A stretch of DNA of 64,000 nucleotides from assembly GCA_016795485.1 (NCBI GenBank), contig JAEUHM010000054.1, positions 186,001 through 250,000 on the forward strand, in the 5' to 3' direction. Below, piece by piece: positions 1-8,694 of the stretch. Each line of letters begins with the position of its first letter. Positions within the stretch are counted from its first letter, which is position 1. Under the pieces are notes generated by a model. The model was not told the DNA's origin and ran no database searches. It saw nothing but the letters and a program-made list of their open reading frames with translations. A program made the position numbers and the translations under genes. The stretch comes from Verrucomicrobiaceae bacterium. GTDB taxonomy: Bacteria > Verrucomicrobiota > Verrucomicrobiia > Verrucomicrobiales > Verrucomicrobiaceae.

Positions 1-1127
1 AAACGGCCAACGCGCTCAGTCTTACGCGTGCGAGGGTTGTAGATTGTGTCACCCTTCTTCACCGCACCAGAGTAGACGCGGAAGAACACGAGACGCCCAA
101 ACTTGTCACTCCAAAGCTTGAAAGCCAAACAACAGAACTTGGCGTTATCCGAAGCCTCAGCCAGCACTTCAATGCTGTGATCTTCAGGGTTGATACCCTT
201 GGCGGCCGGGATGTCGAGAGGACCAGGAAGGTAGTCAATCACAGCGTCAATCAGATACTGCACTCCCTTATTCTTGAATGCCGATCCACCAACCATCGGA
301 ATGATCTGGTTAGCGATCACCGCACGACGAAGTGCCATTTTGACATCAGGCACCGTGATCGGCTTCTCCTCAAGGAACATAGTCCCGAGTTCGTCATCAA
401 CGTTGCACAACTCTTCAACCAACTCGCTGTAAGCCTGCTCCGCCTTCTCAATTTCGGCACCCTGGAGCTCACGAACCTCATAGGTCGAACCCAGCTTGTC
501 GTTGTCGAGATAGATGATCGATTTTTTGTTAATCACATCAATCTGGCCACTGAGATTGTCTTCGGCACCGATTGGAATGAGGATTGGGAAGGCATTCGCC
601 CCAAGCTTTTCACGAACATCCTTCACGACATTGTCAAAGTTGGCACCAACACGGTCCATCTTGTTGACGAACGCAATCCGAGGAACGCCATACTTCTGCG
701 CCTGGCGATAAACCGTCTCAGACTGAGGCTGAACGCCGGCAACACCGCAAAGAACGAAAATAGCGCCATCGAGAACTCGAAGAGAACGCTCCACTTCAGC
801 CGTGAAGTCCACGTGCCCAGGAGTATCAATGATGTTAACCCGAATGTCTTCCAACTCACGAAGCTTGAAGATACCTTCTTCCTTCAACTGCTTCCACTTG
901 GCCGTCACCGCAGCCGACGTGATGGTAATGCCACGCTCCTTCTCCTGCTCCATCCAGTCAGTTGTAGCCGCCCCATCATGGACTTCACCGATCTTGTGAA
1001 TCATTCCTGTGTAAAACAGGATACGCTCAGTGAGGGTCGTCTTGCCTGCGTCAATGTGGGCGCAGATCCCGATATTCCGGGTGCGCTCAAGAGGGTATTC
1101 GCGATTTGGGCTATTTACGTTGGACAT
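1..1127 (-). CDS. fusA: Elongation factor G (partial, C-terminus beyond window)
   Basis: This is the GTPase that drives ribosome translocation in the cytoplasm. Reading leftwards from the ATG at 1127, the protein begins MSNVNSPNREYPLERTRNIG and continues with the P-loop AHIDAGKTT, a switch I region ending in RGITIT, and further on a domain II stretch (DKFGRLVFFRVYSGAVKKGD). About 375 of the roughly 700 residues expected for the family are present. The rest lies to the left of base 1, so the truncation is only the window edge. It is the third gene of a str operon, 49 bases after rpsG. Frame and motifs leave little doubt about identity. Confidence 0.97.
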   Translation of the reverse strand, partial: MSNVNSPNREYPLERTRNIGICAHIDAGKTTLTERILFYTGMIHKIGEVHDGAATTDWMEQEKERGITITSAAVTAKWKQLKEEGIFKLRELEDIRVNIIDTPGHVDFTAEVERSLRVLDGAIFVLCGVAGVQPQSETVYRQAQKYGVPRIAFVNKMDRVGANFDNVVKDVREKLGANAFPILIPIGAEDNLSGQIDVINKKSIIYLDNDKLGSTYEVRELQGAEIEKAEQAYSELVEELCNVDDELGTMFLEEKPITVPDVKMALRRAVIANQIIPMVGGSAFKNKGVQYLIDAVIDYLPGPLDIPAAKGINPEDHSIEVLAEASDNAKFCCLAFKLWSDKFGRLVFFRVYSGAVKKGDTIYNPRTRKTERVGR

Positions 1128-1176
1128 GGGGTTTTGCGGAGTAATGAGGCTCTAACAGAGGACTGTGACAGAAAAA

Positions 1177-1650
1177 CTAGAAGCGGAAGTGAGCGAAGGC
1201 ACGGTTAGCTTGAGCCTGCTTATGCACCTCGTCGCGCTTGCGGACAGAGTTACCTTGATTCGACGCCGCATCACGAAGTTCATTTGCGAGCGCGCGATGC
1301 ATTGGAGTACCCTTGCGACTGCGCGCAAAACCAATAATCCAGCGAAGAGCCAGCGATTCAGAGCGAGCAGCCGAAACCTCAATAGGCACAGGATACGTGG
1401 CACCACCAACACGACGAGCCTTTACCTCGACCTTTGGCTTGGCGTTCTCAATAGCGCGCGTAAAGGTCTCAAGCGGATCTACCGCGTCCGACTTTTCATT
1501 GAGGGCATCAATAGCCGAATAGACGATGCGCTCCGCAAGAGACTTCTTGCCGGATACCATAATCTTATTGATCAAATGAGCCACCAACTCGCTATCATAG
1601 CGGGAGTCGCGCAACTCAGGCTTTTCGTAAACTCTTTTCCTGCGGGCCAT
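1177..1650 (-). CDS. rpsG: 30S ribosomal protein S7
   Basis: A primary 16S rRNA-binding protein of the small-subunit head. At 157 residues it has the usual length. The N-terminus MARRKRVYEKPELRDSRYDS and the segments VGGATYPVPIEV, RWIIGFAR and AHFRF match S7 throughout. It sits between rpsL (42 bases upstream) and fusA (49 bases downstream), the standard str operon order. In other bacteria S7 is the autoregulator of this operon; whether it acts on the leader upstream of rpsL here cannot be read from the sequence. Confidence 0.98.
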   Translation of the reverse strand: MARRKRVYEKPELRDSRYDSELVAHLINKIMVSGKKSLAERIVYSAIDALNEKSDAVDPLETFTRAIENAKPKVEVKARRVGGATYPVPIEVSAARSESLALRWIIGFARSRKGTPMHRALANELRDAASNQGNSVRKRDEVHKQAQANRAFAHFRF

Positions 1651-1692
1651 GGTAAATCAGATTCTAGATGGTTTGTCGATACAGACGGGCTA

Positions 1693-2097
1693 TTACTTCT
1701 TCTTGCCAGCCGCTACTGCAGCACCAGGCTTCGGACGCTTTGCACCGTATTTTGAGCGGCCGCGACGACGAGCCTCAACGCCAAGGCAGTCGAGAGTTCC
1801 ACGAACGATGTGATAACGCACACCAGGCAAGTCCTTCACACGACCACCACGCACAAGAACAATCGAGTGCTCCTGCAAATTGTGACCTTCTCCGCCAATA
1901 TACGCGATAACCTCGAAGCCATTTGTGAGACGAACCTTAGCAACCTTACGCAAAGCCGAGTTGGGCTTCTTTGGCGTACGAGTCATCACCTGCAAACACA
2001 CACCACGCCGCTGAGGGCAGTTGGCCAAGGCAGGTGACTTCGACTTCACCGCTTTACTGCGGCGACCGTGTCTCACAAGTTGATTAATGGTTGGCAT
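1693..2097 (-). CDS. rpsL: 30S ribosomal protein S12
   Basis: Decoding-centre protein of the small subunit. The 134-residue product starts MPTINQLVRHGRR and holds the conserved segments CPQRRGVCLQVMTRTPKKPNSA, VRLTNGFEVIAYIGGEGHNLQEHS and VRGGRVKDLPGVRYHIVRG. The lysine of TPKKPNSA, where streptomycin resistance changes usually occur, is the sensitive-type residue. It is the first gene of the operon and is preceded by a leader of about 205 bases with two terminator-like structures. A basic C-terminal tail (KRPKPGAAVAAGKKK) closes the protein. Confidence 0.98.
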   Translation of the reverse strand: MPTINQLVRHGRRSKAVKSKSPALANCPQRRGVCLQVMTRTPKKPNSALRKVAKVRLTNGFEVIAYIGGEGHNLQEHSIVLVRGGRVKDLPGVRYHIVRGTLDCLGVEARRRGRSKYGAKRPKPGAAVAAGKKK

Positions 2098-2121
2098 AGG
2101 GCGTTAGAAAAACTGTCTCTT

Positions 2122-2181
2122 GAGAAAATAAAACTGGGGCACAATTTGAAGGAAAACCTTCGCTATCGCTTGCGACCCCAG
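2122..2181 (-). terminator. Terminator-like structure in the str operon leader (promoter-distal)
   Basis: On the minus strand CTGGGG (2181-2176) can pair with CCCCAG (2139-2134), enclosing a second hairpin GAAGG-TTTT-CCTTC (2161-2148). The outer stem is followed at once by the run TTTTATTTTCT. This has the form of an intrinsic terminator but lies only about 25 bases upstream of the rpsL start, where it would cut off the operon's own transcript. Attenuation is an inference; an ordinary leader fold is the alternative. Confidence 0.45.
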
Positions 2182-2244
2182 GAGACAATTTGCCCATCCC
2201 ACCGCTTGATGTGCTGCCTATGTCCGGGGCTCGCTTCCGATAGA

Positions 2245-2268
2245 AAAGACCCGCCGAAACGGGCCTTT
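2245..2268 (-). terminator. Terminator-like hairpin in the str operon leader (promoter-proximal)
   Basis: On the minus strand AAAGGCCCG (2268-2260) pairs with CGGGTCTTT (2253-2245) around a 6-nt loop, with one G-U pair and a short T-rich tail. A separate hairpin GGCTGC/GCAGCC lies just upstream at 2276-2292. No gene ends here on the minus strand inside the window, so it either terminates or attenuates the str transcript. Confidence 0.4.
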
Positions 2269-2309
2269 GAAACAAGGCTGCACGAGGCAGCCAGGGCTGT
2301 GGAGCGCGG

Positions 2310-2337
2310 AGACTAGCACCCTCGGCAATGGGCGCAA
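2310..2337 (-). promoter_or_regulatory. Probable str operon promoter
   Basis: On the minus strand TTGCGC (2337-2332) and TAGTCT (2315-2310) are spaced by 16 bases, and the -10 is extended (TGCTAGTCT). A start near 2303 would give a leader of about 205 bases. The same TGCTAG extended -10 occurs before the PEP-CTERM gene at 6886. Prediction from the motif only. Confidence 0.4.
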
Positions 2338-2466
2338 GGAGTTTTTAGATTATTTTCAAGATGTTGATCGATTTCTGACGAAACTCGTCCAGAACTTTTT
2401 TGGTAACGCCAAAGCTCTCGGATTCCGTCAGCTACATGTCCCAAGTGATCGATCCCATCGTTCATA

Positions 2467-4191
2467 TTGTTGACTGGCATTGGTAATGATGGATTTTATA
2501 GCTTGCGCTTACTTCTCGTGATCCTTCAAGCTCTTTTTGCCGCCGTTCAACTCGTCGGCGCGGGCCCTGATCGACAACTCCCTCACCCAGTGTTGCGGAT
2601 GGGATCCCCTCTGCGTGGAAAAGCTATCCTCCGCGCTGATCAAACTCACCTCAAGAAGCTAGCTGCCTGGCACCGGATGCCTGAAAGTCGCCTCCGAGAA
2701 GTGGTGGCCTCTGATAGCGCTATTTGCATGGATGCTAGGGGAAGACTTCACTACACCTGTGCTGCGTTATCTGCCCTCATCAATGCTAGAGCATCCGTCG
2801 AACCCCGGTCAACTACTCTACAAGGCAACACGGCCAGTGAAGTTTTCAAGCTTCACTCCCTGCCTGGGGCAAACTTGACCATCCACATCGATTTTGACGG
2901 TCACACAACGGTAGGGACCGATTGGAATACCAATGTCTCTTCTGGTTCACCTATCATTACGCCTCCCTACGACAGTGACGGCAACACGAGCGCCTTCTCG
3001 GATGCAGAGCTAGCCTCCATCAAGCAGATCTGGGAGCAGGTCTCTGAAGACTACGCTCCATTCAAGGTTGACGTCACTACTGAAGATCCAGGCCCTGACG
3101 CGCTCACCAAGTCCAACCCATCCGACGCCTCATACGGAATCCGGATCTGCGTTGGTGGCAGCAGTTACGACTGGTATGGCAGTGGCGCGGGTGGTGTGGC
3201 TTACCTCAACAGTTTTGACGAACCCACGGATACACCTGCATTTGTTTTTGAGGCACAACTTGGCAACGGCAACCCTCACTACACCGCAGAAGCAGTTGCT
3301 CATGAGGCGGGACACACCTTTGGTCTACTGCACGATGGCGTCACAGGAGGCACACCCTACTTCGAGGGCCACGCTGATTGGGCTTCGATTATGGGAGTGA
3401 GCTACTACAAAGCCATCACTCACTGGAGTAAAGGCGAATACGCCAGTGCAAACAACGTCCACGATGACTTAGCACTCATAGCAGGCTACACAGGCTTACG
3501 CACGGACGACCATGGGGGCACGACTTCCACTGCCACTCCCACTGGAGCATCTGCTGTGACTCAGCGTGGGCTGATCCACTCGCGTTCAGACCGAGACTTT
3601 TTCAAGTTCGCCACCGAGGCAGGCCCCGTTACGATCCAAGGCAGCCTGACGACCGCAAAGCCAAATCTTAACATTGAATTGCGTATCTACGATTCATTGG
3701 GAACTTTGCTTTTGACCCAGTCTCCCACCAGTGAACTTTCTGCGAACCTCTCGCTAACAGTGCCTCGCGGAACTTACTATGTGCGGGTCGATGGTGTGGG
3801 AGAAGGTTCCCCCATCAACGATGGCTTCAGTGATTACGGAAGTGTAGGTAACTACGAACTCAAAATCCTGCCAACAGAGAACTCCTCCATTTCAGTTGCC
3901 GGAATCGCAATGAGCAGGCAGTTTTCGTCGGAAGGAGCCATAACGACGGCTATCGTCCGTGTCGTCAATCAAAACGGAGTTCCTGTCTCGGGTGTTCAGG
4001 TAGCTGGGACTTGGTCAGGAAATACCTCTGGCGTGGTCAGCAGGGCCACGGTGACAAACGGCCAAGCTGCCTTTAGCACCTCCCGACTGCTGACCGTCGG
4101 AACTACCACTTTCACCGTTAATGAGTTGGCGCACGCAATGGCAACCTACAACGCGAGCGCAAACCGCGAATCAAGTGACTCCATCCAATAA
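2467..4191 (+). CDS. Secreted metzincin-type zinc metalloprotease with PPC domain
   Basis: Predicted extracellular zinc peptidase. From the longest start, residues 279-290 read HEAGHTFGLLHD, the HExxHxxGxxHD zinc site of metzincins (catalytic Glu280), and SIMGVSY further on fits the Met-turn. A pre-peptidase C-terminal beta domain follows (around LIHSRSDRDFFKF to VGNYELKI), then an Ig-like repeat region near the end. All in-frame early starts are TTG or GTG. The TTG at 2503 would give MRLLLVILQALFAAVQLVGA, a clean signal peptide, and may be the true start instead of 2467. It stands alone, convergent with the next gene. The substrate is unknown. Confidence 0.82.
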   Translation: MLTGIGNDGFYSLRLLLVILQALFAAVQLVGAGPDRQLPHPVLRMGSPLRGKAILRADQTHLKKLAAWHRMPESRLREVVASDSAICMDARGRLHYTCAALSALINARASVEPRSTTLQGNTASEVFKLHSLPGANLTIHIDFDGHTTVGTDWNTNVSSGSPIITPPYDSDGNTSAFSDAELASIKQIWEQVSEDYAPFKVDVTTEDPGPDALTKSNPSDASYGIRICVGGSSYDWYGSGAGGVAYLNSFDEPTDTPAFVFEAQLGNGNPHYTAEAVAHEAGHTFGLLHDGVTGGTPYFEGHADWASIMGVSYYKAITHWSKGEYASANNVHDDLALIAGYTGLRTDDHGGTTSTATPTGASAVTQRGLIHSRSDRDFFKFATEAGPVTIQGSLTTAKPNLNIELRIYDSLGTLLLTQSPTSELSANLSLTVPRGTYYVRVDGVGEGSPINDGFSDYGSVGNYELKILPTENSSISVAGIAMSRQFSSEGAITTAIVRVVNQNGVPVSGVQVAGTWSGNTSGVVSRATVTNGQAAFSTSRLLTVGTTTFTVNELAHAMATYNASANRESSDSIQ

Positions 4192-4199
4192 GCATCAGC

Positions 4200-4937
4200 C
4201 TAAGGCTCAGTCGCCTGACTTTTTGGCTTCTCCTTTCGGAGTCTTGCCACTTCAATCTCAACCTGCTTTCGGTATTCCTCTCCAAGAGTTTTGAGCGCAG
4301 TCATTTTGTCGACAGGTAGCGCAGACCGCAGTTTCTCCACAGCTGCCGCCACGGTAGGCATCGACATAACACGCTCATGAAGCTTTTTTGCAGCATCGCG
4401 ATGCTCGGGCTTAGCCAGTCCATACAGTTCCATCGACAACCTCCCCACCGCAGCATCAACAAACTTCGGGTCTTCCGGGCGCGGCAGCTTGATTCGGTCC
4501 CGCATGATATCCCATGGAGTCGGTGGGCGAATCTTGGCTAGAATCTTTGCAGCTTCCGGGTCAGCTTTAGATACCGCAGCCTCCATCGCCTTGCGGAACT
4601 CCTCGTTAGCCTTCATCGCTTTATCTTTAGCCGCCTCGACTTCAGGGGTCTTCCATGCTGCTTCGAGGGCACTGCGCACTTTTGCCCGCTCCTCATCGGT
4701 GAGCTTGGCAAAATCACTTTCTCTCCCTGGTCCACCGCCCTTGGAGAAAGGTCCACGTCCAAAGGCACCGAATGGAGGCCTAGCATCACGGTCAAGACTC
4801 CCGCTTGGAGCCGGTGGGGATTCGCCCTGCGATGATGGACTCCCCTGCCCTGCGGCGAGCACGGCGTATGAGAGAGCTAGGAATGTAAAAAGCAATTTCA
4901 CGGTTGGTAACTTGGTAGAAAACTGGACCGATGGCAA
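4200..4937 (-). CDS. Secreted helical protein of unknown function
   Basis: A 245-residue product, not recognised as a named family. An N-terminal hydrophobic stretch (LLFTFLALSYAVLAAG) looks like a signal peptide. If translation starts at the GTG at 4901 the signal begins VKLLFTF, which suits it better than the longer start. A Pro/Gly/Ser-rich linker follows, and then a charged, Ala-rich helical body (LTDEERAKVRSALEAAWKTPE) that loosely recalls Spy/CpxP-like periplasmic proteins. That likeness is composition only. It converges with the protease, 8 bases apart, and is divergent from the aldolase gene. Confidence 0.6.
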   Translation of the reverse strand: MPSVQFSTKLPTVKLLFTFLALSYAVLAAGQGSPSSQGESPPAPSGSLDRDARPPFGAFGRGPFSKGGGPGRESDFAKLTDEERAKVRSALEAAWKTPEVEAAKDKAMKANEEFRKAMEAAVSKADPEAAKILAKIRPPTPWDIMRDRIKLPRPEDPKFVDAAVGRLSMELYGLAKPEHRDAAKKLHERVMSMPTVAAAVEKLRSALPVDKMTALKTLGEEYRKQVEIEVARLRKEKPKSQATEP

Positions 4938-5025
4938 TCAGTGAACACCGGAACTGGCAATAGGTTGCACTTGGCCCGCTGCGTGCTCCTTTGGACCCCA
5001 ACCCCAAGATTCAAACGACAAAATC

Positions 5026-6057
5026 ATGCCAGTTGCCACACCTTCTCAATACCGTTCCATGCTGGATGCTGCCCAAAAAGGCGGCTATGCCTACCCCGCT
5101 ATCAACGTCACATCCCTGCCCACCATCAACGGTGCGCTGCGGGCTTTCGCTGAGTCAAAATCTGACGGGATCATCCAAGTAAGCACGGGCGGTGGAGAGT
5201 TTGCGTCTGGCACTTCTGTCAAAGACATGGCGCTCGGTGCCATCGTGCTCGCTGAGGCTGTGCACCGACTTGCAGCAAGATACAACGTCCTCGTGGCACT
5301 TCATACCGACCACTGCCACCCGAAGAATGTCGAGAAGTTCCTGAAGCCCCTGATCGCAGCCACCGCAGAGCGCCGTGCCTCTGGCCAGGGCAACCTTTTC
5401 AACTCCCATATGTTTGACGGATCAGAGCTTAGCCTCGCGGACAACATCAAGCAATCCACTGCCCTGATGGAAGAATGTGTGAAGCATGAAATCATCCTAG
5501 AAGTCGAGGCTGGGGTTGTAGGCGGTGAGGAAGATGGTCACGACACCACCGGCGTTGCTAATGACAAGCTGTACACAACGCCCGAGGACATGCTCGCCGT
5601 CTATGAGGCACTCTCACCACTGGGGCGGTTTATGTTTGCCGCGACATTTGGTAACGTGCATGGCAGCTACAAGCCAGGGGCCGTCAAATTGAAGCCCACC
5701 ATTTTGCGCGATGGCCAAAAGGCAGTAACAGACAAACACGGAGCTTCGGCTGAAATGGATTTGGTATTTCATGGCGGCAGCGGCACCCCACTGGAGGAGA
5801 TTCGCGAGACTCTGGGCTATGGCGTTATCAAAATGAACATCGACACCGATACGCAATACGCCTTCACCCGCCCCATCGCTGACCACATGTTGAAGAACTA
5901 CGATGGAGTCCTGAAGATCGACGGTGAAGTGGGTGACAAAAAGGCATATGACCCACGTGGCTACCTCAAGAAGGCAGAGACCAGCCTCTGTGATCGTTTG
6001 AAGGTCGCTTGTGACGACCTCCTAAGCACGGGCAAGACGATCTTTGGTTCGGTCTGA
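5026..6057 (+). CDS. fbaA: Fructose-bisphosphate aldolase, class II
   Basis: Zinc-dependent glycolytic enzyme that cleaves fructose 1,6-bisphosphate to DHAP and glyceraldehyde 3-phosphate in the cytoplasm. The 343 residues contain the class IIA signatures: LHTDHCHPKN (catalytic Asp and first zinc ligand), EVEAGVVGGEEDG, FGNVHGSYKPG and FHGGSGTP (further zinc or phosphate ligands), and KMNIDTDTQYA. The length is close to that of the E. coli FbaA type. It starts with MPVATPSQYRSMLDAAQKGG. With the phosphofructokinase at 55.5 kb it gives two of the central glycolytic steps. Confidence 0.95.
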   Translation: MPVATPSQYRSMLDAAQKGGYAYPAINVTSLPTINGALRAFAESKSDGIIQVSTGGGEFASGTSVKDMALGAIVLAEAVHRLAARYNVLVALHTDHCHPKNVEKFLKPLIAATAERRASGQGNLFNSHMFDGSELSLADNIKQSTALMEECVKHEIILEVEAGVVGGEEDGHDTTGVANDKLYTTPEDMLAVYEALSPLGRFMFAATFGNVHGSYKPGAVKLKPTILRDGQKAVTDKHGASAEMDLVFHGGSGTPLEEIRETLGYGVIKMNIDTDTQYAFTRPIADHMLKNYDGVLKIDGEVGDKKAYDPRGYLKKAETSLCDRLKVACDDLLSTGKTIFGSV

Positions 6058-6084
6058 ACTGAACTTATACCCTAGCACAAAAGA

Positions 6085-6828
6085 ATGGAGCAGGCGAAGC
6101 AGCCCAATCCCTTTGTGGACTTGGCTTTGACCGTCCTGCTCCCGTCTTTTGCCCTGGAGAGCCTCAGCACCAAGGCATGGTTGGGTCCAAATGCGCCGAT
6201 CTGGGCACTTGCCATCGCTTCAGCCCTTCCACTTGGCTACGGTGTCTGGTGCTGGCTCAATAAGACCGGCCTCAACTTCTTCTCAGTTTTTGGGCTGATC
6301 GCCGTCATCCTCACGGGTGGGCTTGGTTTAATGAAGCTAGAGACCCACTGGTTTGCGTTCAAAGAGGCTTCCGTGCCGGTCATCCTTGGGCTGTGCTTTC
6401 CGCTCAGCTTTCTTTGGAAACGCCCATTGGTGGAAGCACTGCTCTTCCAACCTCACATCATGAATGTGACGTTGCTGCGGAAGTCGGTCGAAACCGAACC
6501 GAAAGCATCGCAGTTCCGCCAACTCATTTGGAGAGCGTCCCTCGGCATGGGGGGCATGATGCTTCTCTCAGCAGTCATCAACTACGCTCTGGCGATGTGG
6601 TTGTTGAAGGGACTCGTGCCACAAACCCCGGAACACAACAGCGCCCTTTCCAAGCTCAATTGGGGAGGCCTTCTGGTCATAGGGGTGCCAATGATGGCTG
6701 CCATGTTCTTCATTTTGCTGCGATTACTAAGAGGAATCGAGGAAATCACAGGCCTTGATCGCGAAGATATTCTGAACTCCGGCAACACAGTGCGTCGATC
6801 GGTGGGCGAATCACCCGAAAAACACTGA
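6085..6828 (+). CDS. Integral membrane protein, VC0807-like family
   Basis: A 247-residue membrane protein with about six hydrophobic segments, for example IWALAIASALPLGYGVWCW, FFSVFGLIAVILTGGLGLM, VPVILGLCFPLSFLW and LLVIGVPMMAAMFFILLRLL. The arrangement fits the uncharacterised VC0807 family, distantly like intracellular septation protein A. It lies 28 bases after the aldolase gene on the same strand and may be cotranscribed, but nothing links it to glycolysis. The C-terminal tail (EEITGLDREDIL) is cytoplasmic-looking and charged. Function unknown. Confidence 0.72.
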   Translation: MEQAKQPNPFVDLALTVLLPSFALESLSTKAWLGPNAPIWALAIASALPLGYGVWCWLNKTGLNFFSVFGLIAVILTGGLGLMKLETHWFAFKEASVPVILGLCFPLSFLWKRPLVEALLFQPHIMNVTLLRKSVETEPKASQFRQLIWRASLGMGGMMLLSAVINYALAMWLLKGLVPQTPEHNSALSKLNWGGLLVIGVPMMAAMFFILLRLLRGIEEITGLDREDILNSGNTVRRSVGESPEKH

Positions 6829-6851
6829 AAATACAGTTTATATAATAAATA

Positions 6852-6880
6852 TTGCGGATTTGTTAGATATCTGCTAGGGT
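6852..6880 (+). promoter_or_regulatory. Probable promoter of the PEP-CTERM gene
   Basis: TTGCGG (6852-6857) and TAGGGT (6875-6880) are spaced by 17 bases with an extended -10 (TGCTAGGGT). An AT-rich stretch lies just upstream. The expected start would be only a few bases before the ATG at 6886, giving a very short or absent leader. Motif-based only. Confidence 0.35.
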
Positions 6881-6885
6881 GAGAG

Positions 6886-7665
6886 ATGTTTCAGTCCATT
6901 TCCCGCCAGTATTTACTCTCAGCAGTGACTATCCTGCTTTGGGCGGTCATCTGGAGTCCTGCCGCTGTCAGGGGTGATCAACTCTTCAGCAACACTGGGT
7001 TTGAAAACGGCACTTGGAGCGGAACTTATGACTTTGTAGACACAGACAACGCGACTCAGCTTTGGACACTCCCCCAACTGCTTCCCGGCTGGAAAACCGC
7101 CACCAATACGGTGTGGGTTGATGATCCCTCACGTGCAGCTGAAGGGGGGAGGTTTTTATGGCTTGATCCGTCGTTTGGTCCAACCATCTGCGTCTCAAAT
7201 ACACTCGCGGTGGCTTCCAGTGGCGACAGTTCACTTGGCTTAGTCAGTGGTGGCACTTACAGCATTAACGCGAGCTATGCCTTTTTTGACCCAGGTGACC
7301 CAACTGCGGGTGATCCCATGAACTCCTCCTTCGAGATCTACGCCTTGCTTGGAGACAATAGTTTTGGACTCGATCCTGGCAGCAGGATTGACTTCTACTT
7401 CGACACTGGTGAGGTCTCGCCGTGGACGAACGGCGGCACCGGCAGCGGATTAAACTGGTATGATGCAAACATTCAGTTCACGCTCGGTGACGTCACTGGC
7501 TATGACTACATGACTTTCTTCTTTAGCGCGCCAGTTCACTCTGAGCTGGAACCTAGCCGAGGCGTGGCAGTGGATAACATTACGCTCGCCGCTGTACCCG
7601 AGCCGGGGTCACTCCTGCTACTCTGCACTTTGGGTGCGTCTTTTGTCAGAAGGCGCCGAAGCTAA
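6886..7665 (+). CDS. PEP-CTERM sorting domain-containing protein
   Basis: A 259-residue exported protein. The N-terminal segment LLSAVTILLWAVIWSPAAVRG is a signal peptide. The C-terminus carries the tripartite PEP-CTERM signal: VPEPGS, a hydrophobic stretch LLLLCTLGASF, then the basic tail VRRRRS. Such proteins are handled by an exosortase and usually released or surface-attached; no exosortase gene lies in this window. The middle part is a beta-rich region (LFSNTGFENGTWSG to VAVDNITLAAV) resembling carbohydrate-binding-like PEP-CTERM proteins, but no specific ligand can be named. Confidence 0.85.
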   Translation: MFQSISRQYLLSAVTILLWAVIWSPAAVRGDQLFSNTGFENGTWSGTYDFVDTDNATQLWTLPQLLPGWKTATNTVWVDDPSRAAEGGRFLWLDPSFGPTICVSNTLAVASSGDSSLGLVSGGTYSINASYAFFDPGDPTAGDPMNSSFEIYALLGDNSFGLDPGSRIDFYFDTGEVSPWTNGGTGSGLNWYDANIQFTLGDVTGYDYMTFFFSAPVHSELEPSRGVAVDNITLAAVPEPGSLLLLCTLGASFVRRRRS

Positions 7666-7674
7666 CTCAGTCAA

Positions 7675-8553
7675 TCATTGAGAATCGGTGACAACAGCCC
7701 TCGGCGCGGACAAGAGTGACGGCACTTCTCCCTCGTCGGAAAGAATCGACTCCAGTTCTGGCAATCTAAATGCCGCCTCGCTCGATTTCATCGATGACGA
7801 AATGCCGTCGATTTGTGCACTGAGTCCCGCACTGTCCCGGGTGGTCATTCCCACTTCACAAAGATGTGTGATTTGCTGCTCGGTTTTGTCGATGTCTGCC
7901 GCCACCACATCTAGATTGGATGCTGCCTTGTCGAAGTTATCAATGCGACCTTGGATAGTCTGCATCCTTTCCCGAATCGATGTGGTGAGGCGTCCCTCGA
8001 CTCCACCTGCAGCCTTGTCTTTCTCTTGCGATGCCCGCAGCTGATTTTCGGCTGCCGAGAGCTCCGATGCCATGCCATCCCGACTGGCTGAGGACAAAAA
8101 CCTCTGTAGCCCAGAGCGTTGGTGCAAAAGCTTGAGAAAAAGCCACAACAAGCGATCCAACGACTCTGCCCTGAAGTTATCTGTGCCGTCATCTGCACCT
8201 CTAGAATCCAAGGCACGCCGAAGTTCCAAGAGATTGCCGCAACGGTTTCGCAGAATCTCAAATCTCTCCCGATCCACAGGAAGAAGGAAGCTCATCATCT
8301 CCTTCAATTGGCCACCCGCATCGTGCTGAGAATGCTCCTTCACGAGCTCCTTTCCCCTTAGCAACTTCTGAAATCGCGGATTGAGCCCCAAGAAACCAAG
8401 ATAACTGATTTCAGCTGCTGCCAGCAGGGGGACCCAGCCCACGGCGGCCGGCCCACTGAGAGCTGCAAACGCAACCACCGCGCCAAGTCCCAAAAGGTGC
8501 CAGTGCCACAAAAAAGCACGCTTTAACGCCGAACCTGCACTTTCAATCGCCAT
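7675..8553 (-). CDS. Membrane-anchored coiled-coil protein of unknown function
   Basis: A 292-residue product not matched to a known family. Residues about 15-55 form two hydrophobic segments (WHLLGLGAVVAFAALSG, VGWVPLLAAAEISYLGFLGL). The rest is a charged, mostly helical cytoplasmic domain with likely coiled coil around RERMQTIQGRIDNFDKAASN and DIDKTEQQITHL. It converges with the PEP-CTERM gene, 9 bases between stops, and lies downstream of nrdA behind a strong hairpin, so it is probably a separate unit. Role unknown. Confidence 0.65.
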   Translation of the reverse strand: MAIESAGSALKRAFLWHWHLLGLGAVVAFAALSGPAAVGWVPLLAAAEISYLGFLGLNPRFQKLLRGKELVKEHSQHDAGGQLKEMMSFLLPVDRERFEILRNRCGNLLELRRALDSRGADDGTDNFRAESLDRLLWLFLKLLHQRSGLQRFLSSASRDGMASELSAAENQLRASQEKDKAAGGVEGRLTTSIRERMQTIQGRIDNFDKAASNLDVVAADIDKTEQQITHLCEVGMTTRDSAGLSAQIDGISSSMKSSEAAFRLPELESILSDEGEVPSLLSAPRAVVTDSQ

Positions 8554-8636
8554 GAAGAATGGGCTACAACTAAGCCGGTCTGTGCCTCATTGCCAGCAAG
8601 ATCGTTTACTGACGTTAGCTCAGGCCAAGTACAAAT

Positions 8637-8668
8637 CCGCCGCTGACCCGTTTGCTGGTCAGCGGCGG
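8637..8668 (-). terminator. Hairpin at the end of the nrdB-nrdA unit
   Basis: A perfect 12-bp stem (8637-8648 with 8657-8668) around an 8-nt loop, 27 bases past the nrdA stop. The downstream minus-strand run is only GGATTTG, so the U-tract is weak, but the position fits a terminator. Confidence 0.6.
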
Positions 8669-8694
8669 CTTATGAGACATTTGACCGAAGGAAC

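Noticed and set aside
177..1208. 343-codon plus-strand frame
   Set aside because: It lies antisense to fusA, and its translation has no protein-like motifs; fusA reads cleanly on the minus strand.
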